Origin: Improbicoccus devescovinae
Lineage (GTDB): Bacteria; Bacillota; Clostridia; Oscillospirales; Acutalibacteraceae
NCBI GenBank assembly: GCA_036245095.1
Contig: BSWA01000001.1
Span: forward strand, 124,001 to 188,000
Reading direction: 5' to 3'
DNA length: 64,000 bases
Notes under the pieces: generated by a model
What the model saw: only the letters and a program-made list of their open reading frames with translations
Told to the model about the DNA's origin: nothing
Databases searched by the model: none
Position numbers and translations under genes: made by a program
Shown here: positions 47,030-56,348 of the stretch, piece after piece
Layout: each line of letters begins with the position of its first letter
Numbering within the stretch: position 1 is the first letter of the stretch

Positions 47030-47454
47030 GTATATACTACCTCTCTATTAATATAATATCGCTTGAGGTCGAATTACCAACTCCAAGCCTGATTGTATGA
47101 TACATCTTTTATATTCTAATTTCAAGTGTTTTTTAAAAAAAAATCGAATAAATTAATTATATTTCAAATTATCAAAATCAAATCTCGAGCTTCTTAAATT
47201 TTTGGTAAAATATAACATAAAAAACATCTAAAAATTAATTTTTATATTTAAAATTTCAATATAAACCCGTGTTATATTAAATATAAGTTAAAAATTATGA
47301 AAATAGAATTTATTCTTACCTAATGTTTATGAAACAAATATAAAAAATATTAATTTTCGCACAAAAATACTTGACATAAAAATACTCGTTAATATAATAC
47401 AATATAATTAAATAATTGGTTAAAATTTAAAAATTATTAAAGAGGTTTGTGATC
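47030..47454. other. Divergent AT-rich spacer
   Basis: Gene-free stretch between the tethered protein at 46376 and the Pro-rich secreted protein. It contains the promoter at 47371-47398; the rest is AT-rich with nothing recognised. Confidence 0.6.
47371..47398 (+). promoter_or_regulatory. Consensus promoter of the 47455 gene
   Basis: Perfect TTGACA (47371-47376) and perfect TATAAT (47393-47398) with a 16-base spacer. Confidence 0.7.
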
Positions 47455-49683
47455 TTGGATAAGACATATTTCACAAAAATAATTGTTTTTTTCTTAAGTT
47501 TTTGTTTGCTTATAAGCCCGATAAATATTTCACATCCTATAGCCGCTATGACCCCGAACCCAAAAAAACCGACAGAGGACCTACCCGGACCCACCTCCAA
47601 AAACCAGCCGTCACCTGCGATAGTCAAACGCTTTAACAACACAGAAGCAGAGCTACAAAAAAGGCTTTTTTCTTGGGCACGCACGGAAGCCCCACCAGTA
47701 ACCTTAGCGGCAGAGCTGGAGCCCCAGGTTTTACCAAGAGAACAACCCAGCCGAGATGTTCTCGCTAGGTATAACACGAACCCCACCCAGCCGCAAACCC
47801 CTAAATCCGACAATGAGAAGAGGCCTCCTGAGGCCCATCAGGCAGAAGCCGCCCGCCAACCTGGGCCAGGCTTTACGGACCCCGAAGGCCCTAATGCGGC
47901 CATAATGAAATACAGACAGGTAGAGCGCCGGTTCGAATTAAGGGTGCCCCCGCCAGACCCTCTGATAGGTGGCTCACGCCCGGTTGAAAAAGCAACTCAG
48001 GATAGCACACCGACGAAACCTTCTAGTAATCCAGGCGAAAACTTTCCAAGAGGGCGGCAATTCCCGAGCGCTGCCAATCCGGAGACAAAGAGATTCTTAC
48101 CAGACAACCCAATTACTTACTCGCAAAACCAGCAGCCAAACAAACCCGGGCCAGACACTTGGGATTTTTTTAGCCCGGCCCAGCATAGGCCACTTCCCCC
48201 CATGCCATTTACGGGGATTCATCCCTTCGGACAGGCCTCGCGAAAGCAACAGCCAACGCTAACTACCTGGGGGGCGTCCCAGCCACTCCGAACGACACCA
48301 CTAAATATCGGGGATCAGCCCACGCCAAGCCAAACGACCTCGGTTACTAGCGGGGGACAGCAAACGCAAACCCAAACGACCCCGGTAACTAGCGCGGGAC
48401 AGACCCCGCCAAGCCAAACGACCCCGGTAACAAGCGCGGGGCAGGCACCGGAAAGACAAACACCAACGGAAACCAGGAGAACAAGTCCTCGCGCGCCGCA
48501 GAGACCGCGCCGCAGACCCAGCCCTGAGCTCCCAAGACCAAGCCAGCACCTTTCAAATCGAGCAGCCCCCCCTCCACCACGAGCGAACGCGCCGGAGCAG
48601 CCGCCGAATAGGCCGATAAGCATGTTTATGCCTCCGGCGCGAGTACCCCAGGGGAAGCCGACACCTCAGCAAATTCGGGCTATGATCGGCGACTATGTGA
48701 AGATCCCACCCTGGCGGGCGACCCCGACGACAAATAGCCCACCAAAAACCAACCAGACTCCGCCCCCTCCGCCATGTATAGATCTTAGCATGCCTTTTAA
48801 TACAGGTACCGAAATGCCGGATGATTTTCATGTAGCCTTTATTGCCGCTGTTACCCCAGATTGCGTATTACCTAACAGTCTTACTTCATTGTACCGCCTG
48901 CAGCATATCCTGGGGGCATCGCAGGCTTATTTAATTCGTTCTTTCGTCCTGCAAAGCGGGTTTTATTTTGTCGATGGTATTGAAAATATGCTTGTTCTAA
49001 TCCAACAGGTAGCTAAAAATAGGAACTTATCTATCGACCAAGCAGAGGCCGAGCTTTCGCGCCTTGCCGACAAACAACCACAAGTGTCTTTATTTCCGAA
49101 AGAGTTGCTTGACTGCGGATTTAGACCACAGGAGTTTATACATTTCACTATGCGAGCTAATACTGAAGTTACTGAGATTGCAGATATAAGCAAAAAAGAC
49201 TTCCATTGGCATCTCCTCGAAGAACACCTGATCCAAAAGAGATTCCCTACCGTACTGCTTAGAAAGCTTCGTGCAACAAGAGCAAGAAATGAAGGCACCC
49301 GGACACGGCGCCCGCTAGCTGTATTGCTTGCCCAATTACAAGACTTAACCAAGATTCAGGATACAATTACGTCCTGGTGCCCTCAGCTTATGAGCGCCTT
49401 CGTCCAAACATGTGGCTTTTATCTCCTAAGCGATTCTATTATAATAAACAGAGAAGCGTTAGCTTTTTTTCTGGGGTATACTTGTCTCCCTATCGTATTT
49501 GCCAGCTACATAGAAAACATATGTGGAACACTCGGCACAACTTTTATCCCCTTCTTCTTTTTCCGCGACAAAATATACGTCCCCTATCCAGACAAGTGGG
49601 AAATACGCTCGTACGGGTCAGCCACCACGAATTTAACCCGGACCCCTAACACGCCCCCATTCTTTCATGCACGTATAACCTAG
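47455..49683 (+). CDS. Secreted Pro-rich protein with duplicated C-terminal domain
   Basis: 742 residues from a TTG at 47455, nine bases after AGAGG; a GTG at 47449 is the alternative. A signal peptide (7-30) is followed by about 400 residues of Pro/Gln/Thr/Arg-rich low complexity, with a 14-residue repeat (GQTPPSQTTPVTSA) near 283-330. The C-terminal 300 residues are globular. Two segments look like diverged copies: LIRSFVLQSGFYFVDG and LMSAFVQTCGFYLLSD. No second membrane helix follows the signal, so it may be released. It is visibly GC-rich in the repeat part. Function unknown. Confidence 0.6.
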   Translation: MDKTYFTKIIVFFLSFCLLISPINISHPIAAMTPNPKKPTEDLPGPTSKNQPSPAIVKRFNNTEAELQKRLFSWARTEAPPVTLAAELEPQVLPREQPSRDVLARYNTNPTQPQTPKSDNEKRPPEAHQAEAARQPGPGFTDPEGPNAAIMKYRQVERRFELRVPPPDPLIGGSRPVEKATQDSTPTKPSSNPGENFPRGRQFPSAANPETKRFLPDNPITYSQNQQPNKPGPDTWDFFSPAQHRPLPPMPFTGIHPFGQASRKQQPTLTTWGASQPLRTTPLNIGDQPTPSQTTSVTSGGQQTQTQTTPVTSAGQTPPSQTTPVTSAGQAPERQTPTETRRTSPRAPQRPRRRPSPELPRPSQHLSNRAAPPPPRANAPEQPPNRPISMFMPPARVPQGKPTPQQIRAMIGDYVKIPPWRATPTTNSPPKTNQTPPPPPCIDLSMPFNTGTEMPDDFHVAFIAAVTPDCVLPNSLTSLYRLQHILGASQAYLIRSFVLQSGFYFVDGIENMLVLIQQVAKNRNLSIDQAEAELSRLADKQPQVSLFPKELLDCGFRPQEFIHFTMRANTEVTEIADISKKDFHWHLLEEHLIQKRFPTVLLRKLRATRARNEGTRTRRPLAVLLAQLQDLTKIQDTITSWCPQLMSAFVQTCGFYLLSDSIIINREALAFFLGYTCLPIVFASYIENICGTLGTTFIPFFFFRDKIYVPYPDKWEIRSYGSATTNLTRTPNTPPFFHARIT
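48302..48450 (+). repeat. In-frame 42-nt repeat within the Pro-rich gene
   Basis: Three tandem copies encode variants of GQxxxSQTTPVTSA; DNA units share AGCCAAACGACC and GGTAACTAGCG-like blocks. Confidence 0.65.
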
Positions 49684-49890
49684 CAAATACAATTTATCAA
49701 TAAGTATCAAATTTATACAAAAATCACGCCACGAACCACTATTATATATTAATTTCGACCAGTAATTTTCGATTAAATTTGTATCATAATTACACAAAAA
49801 ATAATAATATAAAACAAGATATGTGAGATTTGACGAAAATTTGGCATATTTTATGAATTTCAAATAAAAAAAATTACTGGAGGACTTTAT

Positions 49891-51546
49891 ATGAAATATA
49901 AAGGCGTTGATGTCTCTGCATTCCAAGGAGATATTAATTGGCCGGAAGTAGTAAATTATGTTACATTTGCAATGATAAGAGCAACATATGGTCAATCTGG
50001 AGTAGACAGCAAATTTAAAAAAAATATATTATCATCAAACAGAGCCGGCATCCACGCTGGGGTTTATCATTACACCTACGCACGAACCATGCATGAAGCC
50101 GCCCGTGAAGCAAACCATCTTATAAACACACTGTCGAACTACGAAATAACCTACCCCGTAGCATTAGATATCGAAGAAAATTCACTTTTGTGTCTCGGCA
50201 AAGAAAAAGTAACAAATATAATACTTGAATTCATGAATCGCCTTAAAGATTCAAATTACTATCCAATATTATATACAACCGAAAATTGGTTACAAAAATA
50301 TGTTAATATTTCACAAATTCCAGACATCGACTTATGGCTTGCAAAATGGGATTCTCATCCGACATACAAATACAATAACCTAGGAATCTGGCAATATACA
50401 AATAACGGAAGAGTTAATGGCATAGGAAGCAATGTAAATTTAAATATTTCGTATAAAAATTACAATCACATAATAAAAAATTCAAATTCAAATTCAAACA
50501 ATCTAATATCACCGAATTTTAAATCTACCACCGCCAACAAATTCGACTCTGATCTCATTTACGAAGACGATATGGACCTCGATTTACCGCATGGTTTCAA
50601 TCACTCTGAAAATGGCATTAATTTCGAAGCTGCCGGATTTTACCCAAGCGAATATCCAGCTCGTTTCGACGCTAATTCTAGCACGAATTTTGATGAAAAT
50701 TCACAAAATTTAAGTTCAAACCAAGAAATTTACGACAATTCCAGCACAGCCACCGATAATCACAAAACAACTTCTAGTCAAAATTCACTAAATTCATCTA
50801 TAAATACAGAAAATTATAACCAAAACACACAAGACAGCAATCATAATTCCAATTCTAGCACTACTTCTACACAAAACCCAACAAACACCGAAATGCATAC
50901 TACTTCCAGCAAATATGCAAATATCAACTCTACTAAATTATCAAATCACGACGAAGAAACCAATTATATTTCAAAAAATAGCAACATTACCACTTGGAAT
51001 AACAATAATAATACTTCAAATTCACAAGATTCCCATCAAAATATAACTAAATCCGTGAAATACCGAGTAAAACCAGGCGATACTTTATGGGCAATTGCAC
51101 AAAAATATTTAGGCAGCGGGTCGAAATTTATTGATATTAAACAAATCAATAATTTAAATACCGATCAAATTCATCCCGGGCAAATTTTAGATATCCCTCA
51201 AAATTCAAACACCGACTGGAATTTATACACTGTCCAAAGAGGTGACTCCATCTGGAAAATATCTCAAAAACTTCTCAATTCAACCACCAAAGTAAACGAA
51301 ATAATGAACCTGAACAAACTAACAAATGACGTAATATATCCTGGTCAGATATTAAAAATACCCAAAAAAACCACAACAACCACAACGCTCCCGAAATCAT
51401 ACACCATCAAAAAAGGCGATACACTTTCAGAAATCGCACGCAAATTCCTAGGAGATCCTAAAAAATATATAAATCTCATAAAATTCAACAATCTAACAAA
51501 TACAACAATTCGACCTGGGCAAAGAATATTAATCCCAAGCGCATAA
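49891..51546 (+). CDS. GH25 lysozyme with three C-terminal LysM domains
   Basis: 551 residues. An N-terminal glycoside hydrolase family 25 domain (1-190) begins KGVDVSAFQGDINW (Asp7) and has VALDIEEN with Asp93 and Glu95, plus LWLAKW and GIWQYTN. This is a muramidase that cuts peptidoglycan glycan strands. A 200-residue Asn/Ser/Thr-rich linker leads to three LysM wall-binding modules at about 389-435, 443-490 and 503-550 (YRVKPGDTLWAIAQKYLG, YTVQRGDSIWKISQK, YTIKKGDTLSEIARK). GGAGG precedes the ATG. There is no signal peptide, which is typical of phage endolysins but leaves the export route open here. No other phage genes are nearby. Confidence 0.9.
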   Translation: MKYKGVDVSAFQGDINWPEVVNYVTFAMIRATYGQSGVDSKFKKNILSSNRAGIHAGVYHYTYARTMHEAAREANHLINTLSNYEITYPVALDIEENSLLCLGKEKVTNIILEFMNRLKDSNYYPILYTTENWLQKYVNISQIPDIDLWLAKWDSHPTYKYNNLGIWQYTNNGRVNGIGSNVNLNISYKNYNHIIKNSNSNSNNLISPNFKSTTANKFDSDLIYEDDMDLDLPHGFNHSENGINFEAAGFYPSEYPARFDANSSTNFDENSQNLSSNQEIYDNSSTATDNHKTTSSQNSLNSSINTENYNQNTQDSNHNSNSSTTSTQNPTNTEMHTTSSKYANINSTKLSNHDEETNYISKNSNITTWNNNNNTSNSQDSHQNITKSVKYRVKPGDTLWAIAQKYLGSGSKFIDIKQINNLNTDQIHPGQILDIPQNSNTDWNLYTVQRGDSIWKISQKLLNSTTKVNEIMNLNKLTNDVIYPGQILKIPKKTTTTTTLPKSYTIKKGDTLSEIARKFLGDPKKYINLIKFNNLTNTTIRPGQRILIPSA

Positions 51547-51582
51547 AACTTTTCAAACCAAATTTCAGCATTAACTCCACCC

Positions 51583-51610
51583 AAACACTGAGCTTTATAG
51601 CTTAGTGTTT
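51583..51610 (+). terminator. Hairpin terminator between lysozyme and tyrS
   Basis: AAACACTGAGCT pairs with AGCTTAGTGTTT (12 pairs, one G-U) around a TTAT loop and ends in a T-run. It lies between convergent genes and could serve both. Confidence 0.65.
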
Positions 51611-51634
51611 TCGCGTAGAAAACCCTTTAAATTA

Positions 51635-52864
51635 TCAAATCATACATTTTACAATTCTTTTCTTACCTTTTTGCAAAATAACACCCATTTTTAAATCATC
51701 CAAACTAAAAATATGATTCTGATCCGAGATTTTTATACCATTTGCACAAATTCCGCCTTGATTTATTAGCCTAATCGCATCACTATTCGACTGAGCAAGC
51801 CCCGAAGCAGTTAATAACTCCACTATTCTAATAACGTCGTTTTTAATCAAACTATTTTTAACATAAACCACAGGAATATTTTCAATATTCGAATCCAAAG
51901 TGCCCGTAAACACAGCCCTCACCGCTTTCAGAGCCTTTGCAGCCTCCTCAGCGCCATGAACCAAACTTGTAATTTCAAAAGCCAAAATTTCCTTAATTTC
52001 ATTTATATTTTCAGATAATTTTTGTTCATAATCACTAATATCTTCAACATCTTTCAAAGTCAAGCAATTAAAGCATTTAATCACATCAGCATCATTAACA
52101 TTACGCCAATACTGGAAAAAATCATAAACAGGAACCTTGTTAGCATTCAGCCAAAGAGCACCGCCAGCAGTTTTTCCCATTTTAACACCGTCAAAAGTAG
52201 TAAAAAGCTTAGTAGTCATAGCATAAGCCTCAGTGCCAGTTTTTCTGCGAATAAGATCCGCACCAAACAAAATATTACTCCACTGATCATCTCCCCCGAT
52301 TTGTAAAATGCAATTATAATCCCGATGCAAAACAAAAAAATCATAACTCTGCATTATCATATAATTAAGCTCAAAAAAAGTCAAGCCCTCTTCCAATCTT
52401 TGCTTATAACATTCGGCCGCCAACATTCTATTAACAGAAAAATGCACACCAATTTCGCGCAAGAAATCGATATAATTCAAATCACAAAGCCAATCCGCAT
52501 TATTAACTATTTTCAATTCATTTATGTGCATGAAATCAGCAACTTGTTGTTTAAGATTACTTATATTATAATCTAATTCTTCTTTTGTCAACATTTTGCG
52601 CATATCATTTTTGCCAGAAGGATCCCCAATAAGAGCAGTTCCGCCGCCGAATAAACAAATCGGAATATGTCCAACACGCTGCAAACGGGTCATCAGAACA
52701 AGCTGAATTAAATGCCCAACATGCAAACTATCGGCAGTAGGGTCAATCCCCACATAAAATGTAATTTTCTGCGTTTCATTTTCGAGAATTTCTTCTATTT
52801 TTTCTTCATGGCTAACCTGTGCTATAATATTGCGTGTTTTCAGTTCCTTAAAAATGGAAATAAT
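51635..52864 (-). CDS. tyrS: Tyrosyl-tRNA synthetase, apparent AUU start
   Basis: Charges tRNA-Tyr. The protein has the class I HIGH motif as HVGHL in GIDPTADSLHVGHL, the tyrosine-site IGGDDQWSNI, KMGKTAGGALWL as the KMSKS equivalent, and a C-terminal S4-like RNA-binding domain. An ATG/GTG-only start would begin at the GTG at 52753, cutting off about 37 residues. The same frame continues upstream with authentic TyrRS N-terminus (SIFKELKTRNIIAQVSHEE) until a stop, with no ATG, GTG or TTG. An ATT at 52864-52862, six bases after GGGAG, is the best start, giving 409 residues, the family length. A consensus promoter lies at 53141-53113, leaving a leader of about 240 bases. Confidence 0.9.
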   Translation of the reverse strand: MISIFKELKTRNIIAQVSHEEKIEEILENETQKITFYVGIDPTADSLHVGHLIQLVLMTRLQRVGHIPICLFGGGTALIGDPSGKNDMRKMLTKEELDYNISNLKQQVADFMHINELKIVNNADWLCDLNYIDFLREIGVHFSVNRMLAAECYKQRLEEGLTFFELNYMIMQSYDFFVLHRDYNCILQIGGDDQWSNILFGADLIRRKTGTEAYAMTTKLFTTFDGVKMGKTAGGALWLNANKVPVYDFFQYWRNVNDADVIKCFNCLTLKDVEDISDYEQKLSENINEIKEILAFEITSLVHGAEEAAKALKAVRAVFTGTLDSNIENIPVVYVKNSLIKNDVIRIVELLTASGLAQSNSDAIRLINQGGICANGIKISDQNHIFSLDDLKMGVILQKGKKRIVKCMI

Positions 52865-53320
52865 AACCCACTCCCTATATCAACCGAGATCACAATGATT
52901 ATTATGCGAAACAATGAATTAGAATTAAAATTAAATTTAAATTAAAAATACATTAAATTTCAGTTAAATTTCGAATAAAAACCAAAAGACTTTCAATTAA
53001 TTACTTTGCATTTTCCCATAACATCCCATTAACTACATAATACGAGCGTTCAGGAATCAAGATCACAAGATTAGCTGTTTGCTGTTTTTTATTTTATTTC
53101 AACAGCATTTAAATATTACTATTCATACTCTTTATTGTCAATTATTTTTTTATATTTTTTTAAAAAACGTCGTTTTGAATATTTTATTTAATTTTTTTTT
53201 GTTTTTTTGTGAATATCTCATAGCCACGAAGCCTCTTCAAATCTGAATAAAAGCCACAAAAACAAGTAAATATCGGCTGAATTAGAATATTTAATTTAGG
53301 CTAAATTTACCAAAAAAACA
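52865..53320. other. Spacer and leader between tyrS and cmk
   Basis: Contains the tyrS promoter and its AT-rich leader. A small GCTGTT/AACAGC hairpin lies at the leader start. I looked for the T-box core sequence and did not find it. Confidence 0.55.
53113..53141 (-). promoter_or_regulatory. tyrS promoter
   Basis: On the minus strand TTGACA (53141-53136), 17-base spacer, TAATAT (53118-53113). Confidence 0.65.
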
Positions 53321-54037
53321 TCACAAAAAAATGATTTTTTTATTTATTATTCCCAATAATTTATTTATACTTTCTTCGAAATTATAATTACTATTATCAA
53401 AAATAATACTATTTTTTGGAGCTATCAAGGGGCAATCCTTACGATTAATATCTTCAAAATCTCTTTTTTTTATATTTCCCAAAATTTGCACATAATTAAT
53501 ATCTTTTGTTTTTTTATTTTGTTCAAATCGACGAAACGCGCGCACCTCTGCGGAGGCGGTAAGAAAAATTTTAATATCCGCGTCAGGCAAAACCACACTT
53601 CCAATATCGCGACCGTTCATTATAATATTATTAAATTTTGCTATATTTCGTTGAATATTAAGCAAAAAACATCTAATTTCCGGGATTTTTGATAACTCAG
53701 AAGTAATTAATCCAACAGATTCACTATTAATTTTATCAGTAATTTCTTGATTGTCAAGAAACATAAGCTGAAATTTATTTTTAAATTTAAAATCAATGTT
53801 AATATTACATAAAATATTTGAAATATTTTGAATATTTTTGGTATTTATTTTTTTTGTCAGAAAATAATACCCGATGGTCCTGTATAAAGCACCGGTGTCA
53901 AAATATTGGAAATTTAATGCCGACGCTAATGCCCGCGAGACGCTCGTTTTGCCAGAACCAGCGGGACCATCAATTGCGATAGTTATAAATTTTTTGGCTG
54001 TATTCGGTTTTTGGGTAAAATCTAATATTTTAACCAC
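53321..54037 (-). CDS. cmk: Cytidylate kinase
   Basis: Phosphorylates CMP and dCMP to the diphosphates with ATP. The P-loop IDGPAGSGKTSVSRALA is near residue 22, FDTGALYR follows, then NGRDIGSVVLPDADIKIFL and the lid-region RRFEQ. The 238-residue length is normal. It starts 38 bases after thrS on the same strand, so they are probably one transcript. Confidence 0.95.
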   Translation of the reverse strand: MVKILDFTQKPNTAKKFITIAIDGPAGSGKTSVSRALASALNFQYFDTGALYRTIGYYFLTKKINTKNIQNISNILCNINIDFKFKNKFQLMFLDNQEITDKINSESVGLITSELSKIPEIRCFLLNIQRNIAKFNNIIMNGRDIGSVVLPDADIKIFLTASAEVRAFRRFEQNKKTKDINYVQILGNIKKRDFEDINRKDCPLIAPKNSIIFDNSNYNFEESINKLLGIINKKIIFL

Positions 54038-54075
54038 CAGATTCTTGCTGAAAATTCATAGCTTTTTAATTTTTT

Positions 54076-56052
54076 TTAATTTATTGTCTTGTTTTCAATT
54101 TCGTCAACTGCTAATTTCACAAAATCCGAAAGACTCATAAGGCCTAAATCGCCATTTGTCCGATGTCTTACTGAGATTTTCGAGGTTTCCACTTCTTTGT
54201 TTCCTATCACTAACATATACGGAATCTTTTCCTCTTGCGCGGCCCGAATTTTATATCCGATTTTTTCATTATGCGTGTCAACTTTTATGCGTTTTATACC
54301 AAAATTTTCTAGATTGGTCTTTAATTCTTGTGAATAATTTATTAAGTTTTCATTGACTGGTAAAATTCTAACTTGCTCAGGAGCCAGCCACATTGGCATC
54401 GCGCCAGCATATTTTTCAATAAGCAATGCTAACGTGCGCTCATAGCAACCTAAAGATGTCCTGTGAATAACAAACGGGTACTTTTTTTCACCCGATGCAT
54501 CGGTATATTTCATTTCAAAACGTCTAGCAAGTTGGAAATCGATTTGAATCGTGATCAAAGTGTCTTCTTTATTATATACGTTTGTAAATTGTATGTCAAG
54601 TTTTGGACCATAAAATGCAGCTTCGCCATCGGCTTCTGTATAATTTAAATTCTGCGAATCCAAAATTTTACGCATGATTTCCTGCGAATCTTCCCAATCT
54701 TTCTCAGAACCGATATATTTTTCTTTGTTATTTTTGTCCCATTTTGAAAATCTGAACGTAACATCGCGCTCAAGACCCAAAAGTTCAAGGCAATAATTCG
54801 CCAAATTCAGGCATCCGGTAAATTCTTCATCGAGCTGCTCGGGGGTGCACGCCAAATGCCCCTCGGAAATGGTAAACTGCCGGAGGCGAGTCAACCCGTG
54901 CATTTCGCCAGATTGCTCTTTTCTAAAAAGAGTCGAAGTTTCATTAAATCGCATGGGCAAATCGCGATAACTACGGTCTTCGTTTAAATAAACTTGAAAT
55001 TGAAACGGACAAGTCATGGGACGAAGTGCATATGTTTCGCTGTCGCCGTCTTCGGTTTTTAATAAAAACATACTATCTTGATAGTGCGACCAGTGGCCGG
55101 AAATTTTGTATAACTCACTTTTGGAAAAATATGGCGTTTTTGTTAGTAAATATCCGTTTTTTTCTTCGAGATCTTCAATAAATCTTTGTAATAATTGCAC
55201 AACTTTTGCACCTTTTGGAAGCAAAATTGGTAAACCTTGCCCAATGGAATCAACGGTCGTAAAATATTTTAAACTCCGACCAATCTTGTTATGATCACGC
55301 TTTTTGGCCTCTTCAAGTTTTGTTAAATAATTTTCTAAGTCTGTTTGATTCGGAAAAGAAATGCCATAAATTCGAGTTAACATTTTATTTTTCGCGTCGC
55401 CCTTCCAATAAGCCCCGGTTAAATTCGTGAGCGCAATATTCCCAATGCAGCCTGTGGATTTAAGATGTGGGCCAAGACAGACGTCGTTGTATTCTTTTTG
55501 ATTATAAAAACTTATTTGGCCATTTTCACCAATTTTTTCGTTGATAAGATCAATTTTATATATTTCTTTTCGGTCGGACATGATGTCTAATGCTCGTTTT
55601 TTGTCGAAAAATTCTTTTTTTATTTCTATGTTTTCTGATATTATATTGCTAATTTCGGATTCTATTTCTTTTAAATGCTCTTTTGAAATCTGAACATTGC
55701 AATCGTTAAAATCAAAATCATAATAAAAACCGGACTCGATCGCGGGCCCAATGCCAAGCTTGACCTCGGGGAATAACCGCTTCACTGCCTGAGCTAAAAC
55801 GTGTGCACTAGTATGCCAATAGACATGTTTTCCCTCGGGGCTGTCAAAATCGAAGAAATTTAAATCATCTTTTTCATCAATATCACCAAGTTTATGGCTT
55901 AAATCATACGAATTTTTGGTGGTTTTTACCACGCATGGGTTAGTTATTCCAAGATGACGCGCAATATCATGCAAATTTGTATGCTCTTCAAATTCCGGCA
56001 AATTAGATAAATCTAAGGGCTTTCCGTTGATTTTTATGTTAATTTTAGCCAA
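54076..56052 (-). CDS. thrS: Threonyl-tRNA synthetase
   Basis: Charges tRNA-Thr and edits mis-charged serine. 658 residues: a TGS domain (1-62), the editing domain with HWHTSAHVLAQAVK, and a class II catalytic core with RPMTCPFQFQVY, FRKEQSGEMHGLTRLRQF and the zinc ligands Cys/His/His. An anticodon-binding domain (VRILPVNENLINYSQEL) ends the protein. The start is a TTG at 56052 after GCGGGGG. The -MTCPFQF- variant differs from the usual MNCPGH but is known from some Clostridia. A possible promoter (TAGACA 56139-56134, 18 bases, TATTAT 56115-56110) lies upstream. cmk follows. Confidence 0.95.
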   Translation of the reverse strand: MAKINIKINGKPLDLSNLPEFEEHTNLHDIARHLGITNPCVVKTTKNSYDLSHKLGDIDEKDDLNFFDFDSPEGKHVYWHTSAHVLAQAVKRLFPEVKLGIGPAIESGFYYDFDFNDCNVQISKEHLKEIESEISNIISENIEIKKEFFDKKRALDIMSDRKEIYKIDLINEKIGENGQISFYNQKEYNDVCLGPHLKSTGCIGNIALTNLTGAYWKGDAKNKMLTRIYGISFPNQTDLENYLTKLEEAKKRDHNKIGRSLKYFTTVDSIGQGLPILLPKGAKVVQLLQRFIEDLEEKNGYLLTKTPYFSKSELYKISGHWSHYQDSMFLLKTEDGDSETYALRPMTCPFQFQVYLNEDRSYRDLPMRFNETSTLFRKEQSGEMHGLTRLRQFTISEGHLACTPEQLDEEFTGCLNLANYCLELLGLERDVTFRFSKWDKNNKEKYIGSEKDWEDSQEIMRKILDSQNLNYTEADGEAAFYGPKLDIQFTNVYNKEDTLITIQIDFQLARRFEMKYTDASGEKKYPFVIHRTSLGCYERTLALLIEKYAGAMPMWLAPEQVRILPVNENLINYSQELKTNLENFGIKRIKVDTHNEKIGYKIRAAQEEKIPYMLVIGNKEVETSKISVRHRTNGDLGLMSLSDFVKLAVDEIENKTIN

Positions 56053-56348
56053 ATTAAAACCCCCGCAAAATCAAAATAACATTAAACACAAAATATTATT
56101 GCTCAGATGATAATATAAAGTTTTTTAAAAAAATGTCTAGAGTTTTTTTGTTTTGTTTGAAATTTTGTATGATTAAATAAATTTTAGAATTAATTTGTTG
56201 GGTTTATGTTTAAAATATCTAGATTTTTTCTGCGTTTTTTTACTCCTTGTCTCACGAAATTTATGCTTTTTGTATAATTTATAATTAGGATGTATTTTAA
56301 TGGAATTTTTATTTGTAATTCAGAAATTAAATACTGGAGATTTTCTTA

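Noticed and set aside
48315..48623. Overlapping minus-strand open frames
   Set aside because: They are shadows of the GC-rich repeat part of the 47455 gene.
49891..51546. Prophage region around the lysozyme
   Set aside because: No phage structural, integrase or holin genes lie nearby; the neighbours are tyrS and an unrelated secreted protein.
52865..53112. T-box leader of tyrS
   Set aside because: The conserved T-box core was not found in the leader; the region is AT-rich without the expected stems.
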